Source of the DNA: Bacteroidales bacterium UBA3824
GTDB lineage: Bacteria > Bacteroidota > Bacteroidia > Bacteroidales > UBA3824
Direction: 5' to 3'
NCBI GenBank assembly: GCA_002393195.1
Contig: DGIK01000130.1
Location: 1-14,538 of the forward strand
DNA: 14,538 nt
This document shows positions 1-7,069 of this stretch, piece after piece. The position numbers and the translations under genes were made by a program. Numbering within the stretch: the stretch's first letter is position 1; every line of letters begins with the position of its first letter. The notes below the pieces were generated by a model. It saw only the letters and a program-made list of their open reading frames with translations. It ran no database searches and had not been told where the DNA came from.

Positions 1-230
1 AGCAAATTTGAAAGCAAATCACAACACAACAACGGCGGCTTTAACTTCTAAAAGGTTGTTTATGACCCTGCAAAATTAGCAAAAATGAAAGCAATTCACA
101 ACCACCTCGAAAAAAATACCAATATGCACACATCTAACATACTGTAAGAAAAAGAGTTAGACATAAACTCAGTTGTCAAAGATTACTTAACAACTGCCAC
201 AGATGGCAAATAATATCACGTTGCAATTCC
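1..230. other. Non-coding left edge with possible decayed coding remnant
   Basis: No intact gene is seen here. In forward frame 1 the stretch reads protein-like (for example KVVYDPAKLAKMKAIHNHL around 52-111, then EKELDINSVVKDYLTT from 148) but is broken by TAA stops at 49-51, 145-147 and 211-213. It could be the eroded 3' end of a gene whose body lies left of the window, or chance. The open stretches are only about 20-31 codons, so the evidence is weak. No family was recognised. Confidence 0.2.
71..102 (-). promoter_or_regulatory. Possible leftward Bacteroidetes-type promoter
   Basis: On the minus strand, TAATTTTG (plus CAAAATTA, 71-78) fits the -7 consensus TAnnTTTG. A weak -33 (plus CAAC at 99-102, one mismatch) lies 20 bp away. 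The minus-strand string TAATTTTGCAG is identical to that of the rightward promoter at 1255-1265. No start codon follows within the 70 bases left in the window, so any target gene begins beyond the left edge. It overlaps the possible coding remnant on the other strand. Confidence 0.3.
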
Positions 231-1157
231 TTACACCTCCTCAATCACCGACGTCCCTTCCTCGCCACCGTCCCATTTCCACTTCTCATAGAATCTCAAC
301 TTTCCATTTTCCATCTTGGGACAGGAAACGCACGAACCGGATTTGGATTCGCCTGATTTGTTGATGTGCCTGTAATCAAAATGGAGATTGTGATTGGTGT
401 CCATCGTGCCTAATAGAAAACCCTTTACAATGCTTCCGCCTGAATATTCTGCCCAAATGACATTGCCATTTTGATGATAACTGAAAATCGTTTTGTCTGA
501 CACTTCGCCCGATTCGGAATTGTCAACAACGGTGAAAAATCTGCCTTCAAGTGAAAAGGATTCCTGTGTCGCAGAAAACAAAGATTTACCCTTTTCATAC
601 GCCTTCCTTAAATTTGCATCCCAGTTTTTTGTCCTTAATACATTCTCCCTCGAAGTACAGTCAAAGACCACAAATTCAGTTTGCTTCACGCGATTGATAA
701 GCCGGTCGCCAAACATTACTTTTTTCATACTGCCAAGCAATCCAAACTGTTCGAGCCTGTCCACAGAATTGCCAGCCGAGCAAAGAACCAATCCCTTGTC
801 GAGCAGTTTCATAGTCTTGTTGCCGTATGCAAAACCGTAAGACCATACCCTGTCAAACCATCCAACAAGTTTCGCGGGTGCTTCTGTCCAAAATACAGGA
901 TATATAAAGACAATTGCATCCGAAGAATTGATTTTTTCATGCTCTGCCGCCACATCTTTAGCCACATCAGGTGTATCTCTATAATTGGCATCCCTCAGAT
1001 ACTCCGCCTCGGTCATATCTGTCTTGAAACCCATTTTATAAAGATCCGAAAGTACATAATCATTACCCGAATCCACAATTCCTTTTATAAATTCATCCCT
1101 GATATTCCGCGTCAACGAATCCTCAGACGGATGGCAATACACAATAAACGCCTTCAT
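231..1157 (-). CDS. NAD(P)H:quinone-reductase-like flavoprotein with extra C-terminal domain
   Basis: A 308-residue cytoplasmic protein; no signal peptide is seen. Residues 1-195 form a Flavodoxin_2 domain of the NQO1/MdaB type: an N-terminal beta strand plus loop (MKAFIVYCHPSEDS) for the FMN/FAD phosphate, the conserved block around YPVFW...PAKLVGWFDRVW...GFAYG (86-112), and an SAGN loop at 127-130. These enzymes reduce quinones or related compounds with NAD(P)H. Residues about 203-308 are not part of that fold. They resemble, from memory, the small (~110 aa) stand-alone proteins often annotated, probably wrongly, as 'n-acetylglutamate synthase' (pattern IFSYHQNGNVIWAEYSGG ... YRHINKSGE ... 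LRFYEKWKW ... GTSVIEE). The two parts are fused in one uninterrupted frame. The gene is divergent from another flavodoxin-fold gene at 1298, and the two promoters share a -33 region. The reductase fold is fairly certain; the substrate is unknown. Confidence 0.85.
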   Translation of the reverse strand: MKAFIVYCHPSEDSLTRNIRDEFIKGIVDSGNDYVLSDLYKMGFKTDMTEAEYLRDANYRDTPDVAKDVAAEHEKINSSDAIVFIYPVFWTEAPAKLVGWFDRVWSYGFAYGNKTMKLLDKGLVLCSAGNSVDRLEQFGLLGSMKKVMFGDRLINRVKQTEFVVFDCTSRENVLRTKNWDANLRKAYEKGKSLFSATQESFSLEGRFFTVVDNSESGEVSDKTIFSYHQNGNVIWAEYSGGSIVKGFLLGTMDTNHNLHFDYRHINKSGESKSGSCVSCPKMENGKLRFYEKWKWDGGEEGTSVIEEV

Positions 1158-1192
1158 TCCTTATTTTATTTACAACAACCTTGCAAAGTTAA

Positions 1193-1225
1193 CAAAATTA
1201 TCCTTGCCCCTACCCCACCCGCAAA
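1193..1225 (-). promoter_or_regulatory. Leftward promoter of the quinone-reductase-like gene
   Basis: On the minus strand the -33 TTTG (plus CAAA, 1222-1225) and the -7 TAATTTTG (plus CAAAATTA, 1193-1200) are 21 bp apart, matching the Bacteroidetes pattern. A second -7-like octamer lies at 1184-1191 (plus CAAAGTTA) but lacks a well-spaced -33. Transcription would start around 1186-1189, about 30 nt before the ATG at 1157. Confidence 0.6.
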
Positions 1226-1234
1226 AATTTTTTG
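1222..1234. promoter_or_regulatory. 13-bp palindrome shared by two divergent -33 elements
   Basis: CAAAAATTTTTTG is a perfect dyad around one central base. Its left end (CAAA, 1222-1225) is the -33 of the leftward promoter and its right end (TTTG, 1231-1234) is the -33 of the rightward promoter. The same layout recurs at 9188-9200. Confidence 0.5.
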
Positions 1235-1262
1235 CGTAATATTTTTCTAATTCTTAATTTTG
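1231..1262 (+). promoter_or_regulatory. Promoter of the flavodoxin lipoprotein gene
   Basis: TTTG (1231-1234), 20 bp, TAATTTTG (1255-1262) is an exact match to the Bacteroidetes consensus TTTG-N19-21-TAnnTTTG. The expected start of transcription is near 1268, giving an A/T-rich leader of about 30 nt before the ATG at 1298. Confidence 0.7.
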
Positions 1263-1297
1263 CAGCGTTGAAAAACTATTAAAAAATCAAAATTATT

Positions 1298-2125
1298 ATG
1301 AGAAGATTCCTTTTAGTATTATTTGCTGCATTGTGCTTCGTGGCGTGCGGCAACGGTCAGAAGACCAACAACACCCAGACGACGGAGGAGCCCAAGAAGG
1401 CGGACAAAATCCTCGTAGTCTATTATTCACAGAGCAACACCACCAAGACTGTTGCCCAAGAAATTCAGAAACAACTCGGTTGCGACATCGCCGAAATCGA
1501 GTGCGTAGAGCCTTACACCGGCGATTTTGGCGCAGTGATTGGACGTTGGCAGCAGGAGCAGAAGGACGGAAAGAGCACCGAAATCAAGCCCCTCAGCAAG
1601 GACGTAAAAGATTATGACGTCATCTTCCTCGGCTACCCGATTTGGGGCGGCACGTATGCATCGCCGGTGGCTACATTCCTGAAAAACACCGATTTCCAGG
1701 GCAAAAAAGTCGTTCCATTCTGCACATTTGGCAGCGGCGGCCTCAATACAAGCACCGACGCATTGAAGAAAAACGCCAAGAACGCAAACATCGTAGAAGG
1801 CTACGGCATCCGTCAGGCAAGGATTGCGAAAGTAGGCGGCGAAGTTGAGCAGTTCCTCATCAAGGCAGGCTTTAAGAATGGCACTTTGGAGCAGTTGCCC
1901 GAATTTTCGGAGCAGGAAACCGTTACCGACAGCGAGAAAGAGATTTTCAACAAGGCTTGCAGCAACTATCAATTTCCCCTCGGCGAACCATCCACAGTTG
2001 GCGCAAGGAAGGTAAAAGGCGGCACAGAATACCTCTTCACCGTTGACAGCCAAAACGGCAAATCACAAATCTACGTCATCGCAGAAGACGGCGCACAGCC
2101 CGAATTTACACAAGTGGTACGATAA
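1298..2125 (+). CDS. Flavodoxin-family lipoprotein
   Basis: A 275-residue protein with a lipoprotein signal peptide: MRR, a hydrophobic stretch, and a lipobox ending at Cys17 (CFVAC). It is therefore probably anchored to a membrane facing the periplasm. After a short Thr/Gln/Lys-rich linker, residues about 37-190 form a flavodoxin domain (Flavodoxin_4-like): strand ILVVYYSQSNTTKTVA with the FMN phosphate loop SQSNTT (44-49), GYPIWGG at 112-118 as the first flavin-contacting loop, and TFGSGG around 143-148 as the second. Such proteins bind FMN and move electrons or reduce quinone-like substrates; the partner cannot be named. Residues about 200-275 are an extra tail (SNYQFPLGEP...GTEYLFTV...) of unrecognised fold. 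The gene is divergent from a related-fold reductase and overlaps the 3' end of rlmD by 20 bp. Its terminator hairpin follows at 2140-2189. Confidence 0.88.
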   Translation: MRRFLLVLFAALCFVACGNGQKTNNTQTTEEPKKADKILVVYYSQSNTTKTVAQEIQKQLGCDIAEIECVEPYTGDFGAVIGRWQQEQKDGKSTEIKPLSKDVKDYDVIFLGYPIWGGTYASPVATFLKNTDFQGKKVVPFCTFGSGGLNTSTDALKKNAKNANIVEGYGIRQARIAKVGGEVEQFLIKAGFKNGTLEQLPEFSEQETVTDSEKEIFNKACSNYQFPLGEPSTVGARKVKGGTEYLFTVDSQNGKSQIYVIAEDGAQPEFTQVVR

Positions 2126-3473
2126 ACGCCACCGTTTCGATATGTACAGTGTGTGGAAACATATCCACAGGCTGTACATATTTTGTTTTAAAGCCGTTGT
2201 CATGCAAAATTCTGAGGTCGCGGGCGAGGGATTTTGGGTCGCACGATACATAGACAAGACGTTTTGGGCGCATTTTTATAATGCTGTCAATCAATACTTT
2301 GTCGCAGCCCTTGCGCGGCGGGTCCACGATTACGACATCGGCGTTGATACCTTGATTATTAATAAGGTCGGGGATGATTTCTTCCGCCTTGCCCTCATAA
2401 AAATCAGCATTGTAGATGCTATTGATGGCGGCATTGTACTTGGCATCGTCCACGGCTTGCGCAATCGACTCTACGCCAATCACTTTGCGGGCGTTGCGAG
2501 CCAAAAATAGCCCGATAGTGCCAACACCGCAATACAAGTCAAAAACAGTTTCATTGCCGGTAAGTGCCGCAAAATCAGACACAAGGCGATACAAATTTTG
2601 GGTCTGAGGCGTATTGACCTGAAAAAAAGCCAACGGCGAAATCCGGTATTTGATTCCGTCGATTATTTCGGTGATGTAGCCGTCGCCATAGAGATTGATT
2701 ACCTCGTTGCCACGGATGCGGTTGGTATTGTCGCAATTTACAGTGAGGGACACCGATTTTATCCTTTTTTTTGTAATAGTCAACAACTTGTCTATCAGCA
2801 CATTGTGATGCGGCAAAGAATCACCATTAATTACAATCGACACCATTATCTGATTGGTATCAAAAGCCTTCCTAATCATCACATAACGCACTAATCCAGT
2901 GTGAGTTGCCTCGTCGTAAGGCTCAATATCGTAGATGCGCAGATGCCCGATTATGGCATTGATGATAGTAATATTTTCGTTGATGCCAATGCGACACTCT
3001 TTTATAGGAACTATATTGTGAGAACGTCGCTCATAAAAACCCGCAACTATCTCGCCATCAGTATTTTTGGCAACGGGGAAAATTGCCTTGTTCCTAAATC
3101 CAAACTGATATTTGCAGCCCATCACACCTGGCACAAAATCATCCTCTGTAATCACCCCTGCGGATTTGAGACTATCAATTACAATATTACGCTTGATTGA
3201 CAACTGCGCACGATAATCCATCCGCTGAATCTGACAGCCGCCACAATCCTTGCAATGCGGGCAAAACGGCGTCCTGCTGCTCCTCGTGCACCTCAATATA
3301 GCGACCATTACAGCGTGGGCGTAAGTTTTGGCTACGTCCACCACAACAGCGCGCACACGCTCGCCCGGCAGAGCGTTAGCCACATATATTGTCTTTGTGC
3401 CCAACGTCGCAATGCCGTCGCCATCGTCGCCAACAAACAGAATATCAAGTGTTAATATGTCGTTTGGTTTCAT
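2106..3473 (-). CDS. rlmD: 23S rRNA (uracil-5-)-methyltransferase RlmD/RumA-like
   Basis: SAM-dependent methylation of uracil C5 in 23S rRNA (U1939 in E. coli for RlmD). Counting from MKPND at 3473 (455 aa): an N-terminal TRAM-type RNA-binding region (about 1-60); [4Fe-4S] ligands Cys71, Cys77 and Cys80 in CPHCKDCGGCQ plus Cys160; RNA-flipping motif SPLAFFQVN (279-287); SAM motif FDLYCGVGTIGLF (311-323); DPPRKGC (384-390); catalytic nucleophile Cys411 in YVSCDP; and C-terminal HIETV with the general-base Glu. The frame also opens at an upstream ATG (3494), but a -7-like box at 3496-3503 would put the transcript start inside that extension, so 3473 is preferred. A fourth cysteine (Cys74) makes an unusual regular CxxCxxCxxC. 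Paralogues of this family modify other uracils (RlmC, RlmCD, TrmA), so the exact target is inferred. The 3' end overlaps the convergent flavodoxin gene by 20 bp. Confidence 0.92.
   Translation of the reverse strand: MKPNDILTLDILFVGDDGDGIATLGTKTIYVANALPGERVRAVVVDVAKTYAHAVMVAILRCTRSSRTPFCPHCKDCGGCQIQRMDYRAQLSIKRNIVIDSLKSAGVITEDDFVPGVMGCKYQFGFRNKAIFPVAKNTDGEIVAGFYERRSHNIVPIKECRIGINENITIINAIIGHLRIYDIEPYDEATHTGLVRYVMIRKAFDTNQIMVSIVINGDSLPHHNVLIDKLLTITKKRIKSVSLTVNCDNTNRIRGNEVINLYGDGYITEIIDGIKYRISPLAFFQVNTPQTQNLYRLVSDFAALTGNETVFDLYCGVGTIGLFLARNARKVIGVESIAQAVDDAKYNAAINSIYNADFYEGKAEEIIPDLINNQGINADVVIVDPPRKGCDKVLIDSIIKMRPKRLVYVSCDPKSLARDLRILHDNGFKTKYVQPVDMFPHTVHIETVAFIVPLV
2140..2189 (+). terminator. 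Intrinsic terminator of flavodoxin gene, inside rlmD
   Basis: ATATGTACAG (2140-2149) pairs with CTGTACATAT (2172-2181). An inner stem TGTGGA (2152-2157)/TCCACA (2164-2169) continues it after a 2x2 internal loop. TTTTGTTTT (2181-2189) follows. It lies 15 nt after the flavodoxin stop codon. On the other strand the same bases encode the conserved YVQPVDMFPHTVHI of rlmD. Confidence 0.75.
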
Positions 3474-3495
3474 AATAATTGCAATTGAAATCACA

Positions 3496-3503
3496 CAAAA
3501 ATA
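3496..3503 (-). promoter_or_regulatory. Possible -7 box of rlmD
   Basis: Minus-strand TATTTTTG (plus CAAAAATA) fits TAnnTTTG. The -33 is poor (plus CGAA at 3523-3526, 19 bp away, one mismatch). Transcription would begin near 3489, just before the preferred ATG at 3473 and after the alternative ATG at 3494. Confidence 0.45.
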
Positions 3504-3566
3504 AACAATTCCATCAAAATATCGAAAAAAAAGTCGTCAAACGTGCAAAAATCCAAAAAAAATTTG

Positions 3567-3574
3567 TAGGTTTG
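3567..3574 (+). promoter_or_regulatory. -7 box of the TPR/ACP-like gene
   Basis: TAGGTTTG matches TAnnTTTG exactly. No good TTTG is found 19-21 bp upstream. A start of transcription near 3580 falls at or after the first ATG (3579), which argues that the second in-frame ATG (3603) is the real start. Confidence 0.55.
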
Positions 3575-3602
3575 CAAAATGACAATTAACAAAACTATTA
3601 CG

Positions 3603-5177
3603 ATGGAAAAGACAGTAACACAGGAAATCAATCAAATAAAAACCAAACTCGAAAAGGCGGAAATCAAGGGCGACGCCTTGCAAATCTTCAAGTGCTGCGA
3701 TTCGCTTGCCGGGCTGTACAGTCAGTCTGGCGACGACGATATGGCTATTGCGCTGTATCAGAAGGCAATAGACGTGCTTCAAACCGCCGGCAAAACCCGC
3801 CGCCGCGAACTCGCCAACGCTTATTTCGGGCAGGGAATGGTGCTTTTCGGCAAGTATCACAGGGCTTTGCCGTGCTTCAAGAAGGCTCTCGAACTCTACA
3901 CCCTCAACAACAACGAGGAGGACGTGGCTATGTGCAACTACTGCATCGGGCGCATCACGCTCAACAAATTCAGCATCACGGAAGATTTTTCGGCGGCTGC
4001 GCTGCCGTATTTCACCACCGCCGCCGAGATGTTTTACAATCTCAAAGTAACTGATTCGCTGGCACTTTCGCTCACCTACAAGGGCTGCTGCGAAATCAAC
4101 CTCGACCAACTCAAAGAGGCTGAGGAGGATTTGGAAAGTGCCGTGGACATAGCCCGCCGCATCAACGAACCCGAAATCCTCGACGACGCGCTATACCACC
4201 TCGCCCGTGCATACTACAAGGGCGAAAAATTCTTCAAGGGTCAGAAACTCCTCGAAGAGGCGATAGAAATCAACCGCAAGAGCAAGGATTTCGACGACCT
4301 TTCGTATATGTTGCAGAGTTACGGCGAGATATTGGTATCCCTCGAGAAATACGAACAGGCGATAGAGGCGTTCAAGGAGAGCGAGAGCATCAAGCGTTGC
4401 AGCGGCAAGACCCGCGACCTCGCCGACACAATCCTCTGGCTCGGCAAGACGTATTTTTATATGAAAAAATTGCCCGAGGCGCTTCTGTACTTCCAGGAGG
4501 AAATCACCCTGCGCAACGACGCCGAGACGGAGAGCCTCGCCACGGCATACGGCAACCTCGCATACGTATGTATGCAACTGAGTTACACCCGCGACGCTAT
4601 CAATCAGTATTTCAACAAATTGAAACTTTACGGCGACGACGAGGAATACGCAATGGAACGCGCCGAAACCCTCTGCGACCTTGCCGAGGCGCACGTGGCA
4701 AACGGCGAAAACGGAATTGCCGTCAAGGTATATCAACGCGCCATCGACGAGTACAACATCGCCCTGCGCACCGACAAGATAGACGACACCAACCCCATCG
4801 ACCGCATCAACGACCGCATCAACGAACTCGACGAACAAATCACGCAAAAGGACGAGGAACTGCCCAAAATCGACGTGCCGGAGGTGCTCACCGAAGATTA
4901 TATCGACAATACAATCCGTGCGATGGTAGCCGACGTAATCGCCAACAGCAGCGACAAGCCACAGTCAATAGGGTTCCGTCAGAGCGGCAACGCCTTCCCC
5001 GACGACGAGGAAACATTTGAATCTCTCGGCGCCGACGAAATGAAGGTGCTCGAAATCTGCGTCAACGCCGAGCGTCTCTTCGACATCGAACTCCCCGACG
5101 AAGCCACCGACGAAATCACCAACACTGCCGAACTCATTGCAGCAGTAAAGGAAGCAATGGCTGGTGAAGAGGTATAA
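3603..5177 (+). CDS. TPR protein with C-terminal acyl-carrier-like domain lacking the Ser
   Basis: A 524-residue protein, no signal peptide, probably cytoplasmic. Residues about 20-390 are a tandem array of tetratricopeptide-type helical hairpins. Typical signs are LAxAYxxxGxxxxAlxxxxkAl spacings, for example LANAYFGQG...ALPCFKKALELY, LAYVCMQLS...INQYFNKLKLY and LAEAHVANG...AVKVYQRAIDEY. TPR arrays bind other proteins. A charged, coiled-coil-like linker (about 398-423, DRINDRINELDEQ) follows. The last ~90 residues read like an acyl carrier protein: an N-terminal helix (YIDNTIRAMVADVI), then F-SLGADEMKVLEI, then FDIELPDEATDEI and a final helix. At the position of the phosphopantetheine Ser of the DSL motif there is Glu479 (DEM), so the domain should not carry a prosthetic group. 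ATG 3603 is chosen over 3579 because of the promoter position. TPR is certain; the ACP-like reading is inference from pattern. Convergent with argS across a shared terminator. Confidence 0.85.
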   Translation: MEKTVTQEINQIKTKLEKAEIKGDALQIFKCCDSLAGLYSQSGDDDMAIALYQKAIDVLQTAGKTRRRELANAYFGQGMVLFGKYHRALPCFKKALELYTLNNNEEDVAMCNYCIGRITLNKFSITEDFSAAALPYFTTAAEMFYNLKVTDSLALSLTYKGCCEINLDQLKEAEEDLESAVDIARRINEPEILDDALYHLARAYYKGEKFFKGQKLLEEAIEINRKSKDFDDLSYMLQSYGEILVSLEKYEQAIEAFKESESIKRCSGKTRDLADTILWLGKTYFYMKKLPEALLYFQEEITLRNDAETESLATAYGNLAYVCMQLSYTRDAINQYFNKLKLYGDDEEYAMERAETLCDLAEAHVANGENGIAVKVYQRAIDEYNIALRTDKIDDTNPIDRINDRINELDEQITQKDEELPKIDVPEVLTEDYIDNTIRAMVADVIANSSDKPQSIGFRQSGNAFPDDEETFESLGADEMKVLEICVNAERLFDIELPDEATDEITNTAELIAAVKEAMAGEEV

Positions 5178-5198
5178 TTAACGACAGAGATTAATTAC

Positions 5199-5238
5199 AA
5201 AAAAAGGTGTGCTGATTATGTTTCTGCACACCTTTTTT
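5199..5238. terminator. Bidirectional intrinsic terminator
   Basis: GGTGTGC (5206-5212) pairs with GCACACC (5226-5232) around a 13-nt loop. The stem is flanked by an A-run (5199-5205) and a T-run (5233-5238), so it can end transcription from both sides. It serves the convergent TPR gene and argS. Confidence 0.85.
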
Positions 5239-5261
5239 ATTGATAATACGCTTATTAGCAA

Positions 5262-7049
5262 TTACATCCTCTCCAACACGCCGATACCCAACATATTCAG
5301 GCACTTCTTGACCACGCGACCAGTATTTTGGGCTATCAGGAGGCGGAACTCGCGGATTTGCGGGTCTGGCTCGTTGATGATTTGGTGGTCGTGGTAGAAT
5401 TGATTGAATTGCTTGCTGAGTTCATAGACGTAATTGGCAATTTGGGCGGGGCTGCACATTGTGCAGGCATCATTGACAGCAGCCGGGAACGCCGCAATCT
5501 GCTGTACCAAAGTGCCTTCCACGTCTGTCGCCTTGTCAAAATCGGCGGCAAGAGGCTCGCGGGCAATGCCCTTGTCAGCCAATTTGCGGAAAATAGACTG
5601 TATGCGGGCGTAAGTGTAAAGCACGAATGGACCGGTGTTGCCGTTGAAATCGATGCTCTCTTTGGGATTGAAAAGGATGGTCTTCTTCGGGTCAACCTTG
5701 AGAATGAAATATTTGAGGGCAGCCATGGCTATCGTAGAAACAGTGATGTCCTGTTGCTCCTTTGACATTTCGTCAAGTTTGCCAAGCTCCTCGGAAGTCT
5801 TGCGGGCGGTCTCCGTCATTTCGGCAATGAGGTCGTCGGCATCTACAACCGTACCTTCACGCGATTTCATCTTGCCTTCGGGAAGTTCCACCATGCCGTA
5901 GGAGAAATGCTTGATGGCGTCGCTCCATGCAAAACCCATCTTTTTCAATACGAGTTTCAACACCTTGAAATGGTAATCCTGCTCGTTGCCAACTACGTAG
6001 ATGTGTTCGTCAAAATTCCATTCACGATGACGCATTGCAGCAGTGCCGAGGTCTTGAGTCATATAGACCGTCGTGCCGTCGGAGCGGAGTAAAATTTTCT
6101 TGTCGAGGCCGTCGGCTGTAAGGTCGATGTAAGTCGCGCCGGTCTCGTCCTTCTGACAAATGCCCTTTTCCAATGCGTCAACTACATATTGCTTGCCTTC
6201 GAGGTAGGTCTCCGATTCGTGATAAATCTTGTCAAAAGTGATGCCCATGAGTTTGTACGTAACGTCAAAACCATCATAAACCCACGAGTTCATCGTCTTC
6301 CACAGCGCAACCGTGTCGGGGTCGCCCTGTTCCCATTTTTGGAGCATCTGGTGGGCTTCTACGATGGAAGGAGCTTTCTGTTTCGCCTCATCCTCCGTCA
6401 TGCCTGACGCCATAAGTTCCTTGATTTCAGCTTTGTAGTGCTTGTCGAACTCTACGTAATAATTTCCGATGAGGTGGTCGCCCTTGATGCCGGAAGTTTC
6501 GGGAGTTTCGCCGTGTCCCCATTTTTTCCACGCAAGCATCGACTTGCAGATATGGATTCCACGGTCGTTGACGAGGTTTACTTTGATTACATTGTTGCCG
6601 CCCGCCTTCAAAATGCGCGAAATAGAATCGCCGAGGAAATTGTTTCTCAAATGTCCGAGGTGCAACGGCTTGTTGGTATTGGGCGACGAAAATTCGAGGA
6701 CAATCTTTTTTGATTTGTCGGTTATGGGCGTAATGCCAAAATTCTCATCGGCATCAATCTTCAAGAGCATTTCGCTGATTGCGGACTTCTTTAGAACGAT
6801 GTTGAGAAAACCCTTTACAACATTGAAACCCTTGGCGTTAGCCCAGTTTTTGACGAGATAATCGCCAATTTCATTTGCAGTGTCCTCGGGCTTTTTGCCG
6901 GAGAGTTTCAGGAGCGGGAATACCACCAAAGTCAGGTCGCCGTCAAACTCCTTTTTGGTCTTTTGAATCTGTATCTGTTGCTCGGCAGCATCCTTGCCGT
7001 ATATCGACTTGACGGCAAGAATCACCGCTTGTTTCAAATTTTCTTCCAT
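5262..7049 (-). CDS. argS: Arginyl-tRNA synthetase
   Basis: Class I aminoacyl-tRNA synthetase that charges tRNA-Arg with arginine using ATP in the cytoplasm; full length at 595 aa. Visible parts: the N-terminal Add-1 domain (about 1-110, including EFDGDLTLVVFPL) that touches the tRNA D-loop; the ATP site HLGH at 130-133 in SSPNTNKPLHLGHLRN; the KMSKS equivalent KMKSREG at 393-399; and a C-terminal DALR anticodon-binding domain ending LGIGVLERM. It starts 20 bp downstream of pfkA with no recognisable promoter in between, so the two are probably co-transcribed. It ends at the bidirectional terminator shared with the TPR gene. No missing or unusual core residue was noted. Confidence 0.97.
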   Translation of the reverse strand: MEENLKQAVILAVKSIYGKDAAEQQIQIQKTKKEFDGDLTLVVFPLLKLSGKKPEDTANEIGDYLVKNWANAKGFNVVKGFLNIVLKKSAISEMLLKIDADENFGITPITDKSKKIVLEFSSPNTNKPLHLGHLRNNFLGDSISRILKAGGNNVIKVNLVNDRGIHICKSMLAWKKWGHGETPETSGIKGDHLIGNYYVEFDKHYKAEIKELMASGMTEDEAKQKAPSIVEAHQMLQKWEQGDPDTVALWKTMNSWVYDGFDVTYKLMGITFDKIYHESETYLEGKQYVVDALEKGICQKDETGATYIDLTADGLDKKILLRSDGTTVYMTQDLGTAAMRHREWNFDEHIYVVGNEQDYHFKVLKLVLKKMGFAWSDAIKHFSYGMVELPEGKMKSREGTVVDADDLIAEMTETARKTSEELGKLDEMSKEQQDITVSTIAMAALKYFILKVDPKKTILFNPKESIDFNGNTGPFVLYTYARIQSIFRKLADKGIAREPLAADFDKATDVEGTLVQQIAAFPAAVNDACTMCSPAQIANYVYELSKQFNQFYHDHQIINEPDPQIREFRLLIAQNTGRVVKKCLNMLGIGVLERM

Positions 7050-7069
7050 TTATTTTGTCAAATTATTAT

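Noticed and set aside
85..147. 20-codon ORF beginning MKAIHNHLEKN
   Set aside because: Too short and without a promoter; better seen as part of the possible decayed frame at the left edge.
1427..2053. 208-codon reverse frame opposite the flavodoxin lipoprotein gene
   Set aside because: It lies wholly within a well-supported gene and shows no motif or promoter of its own.
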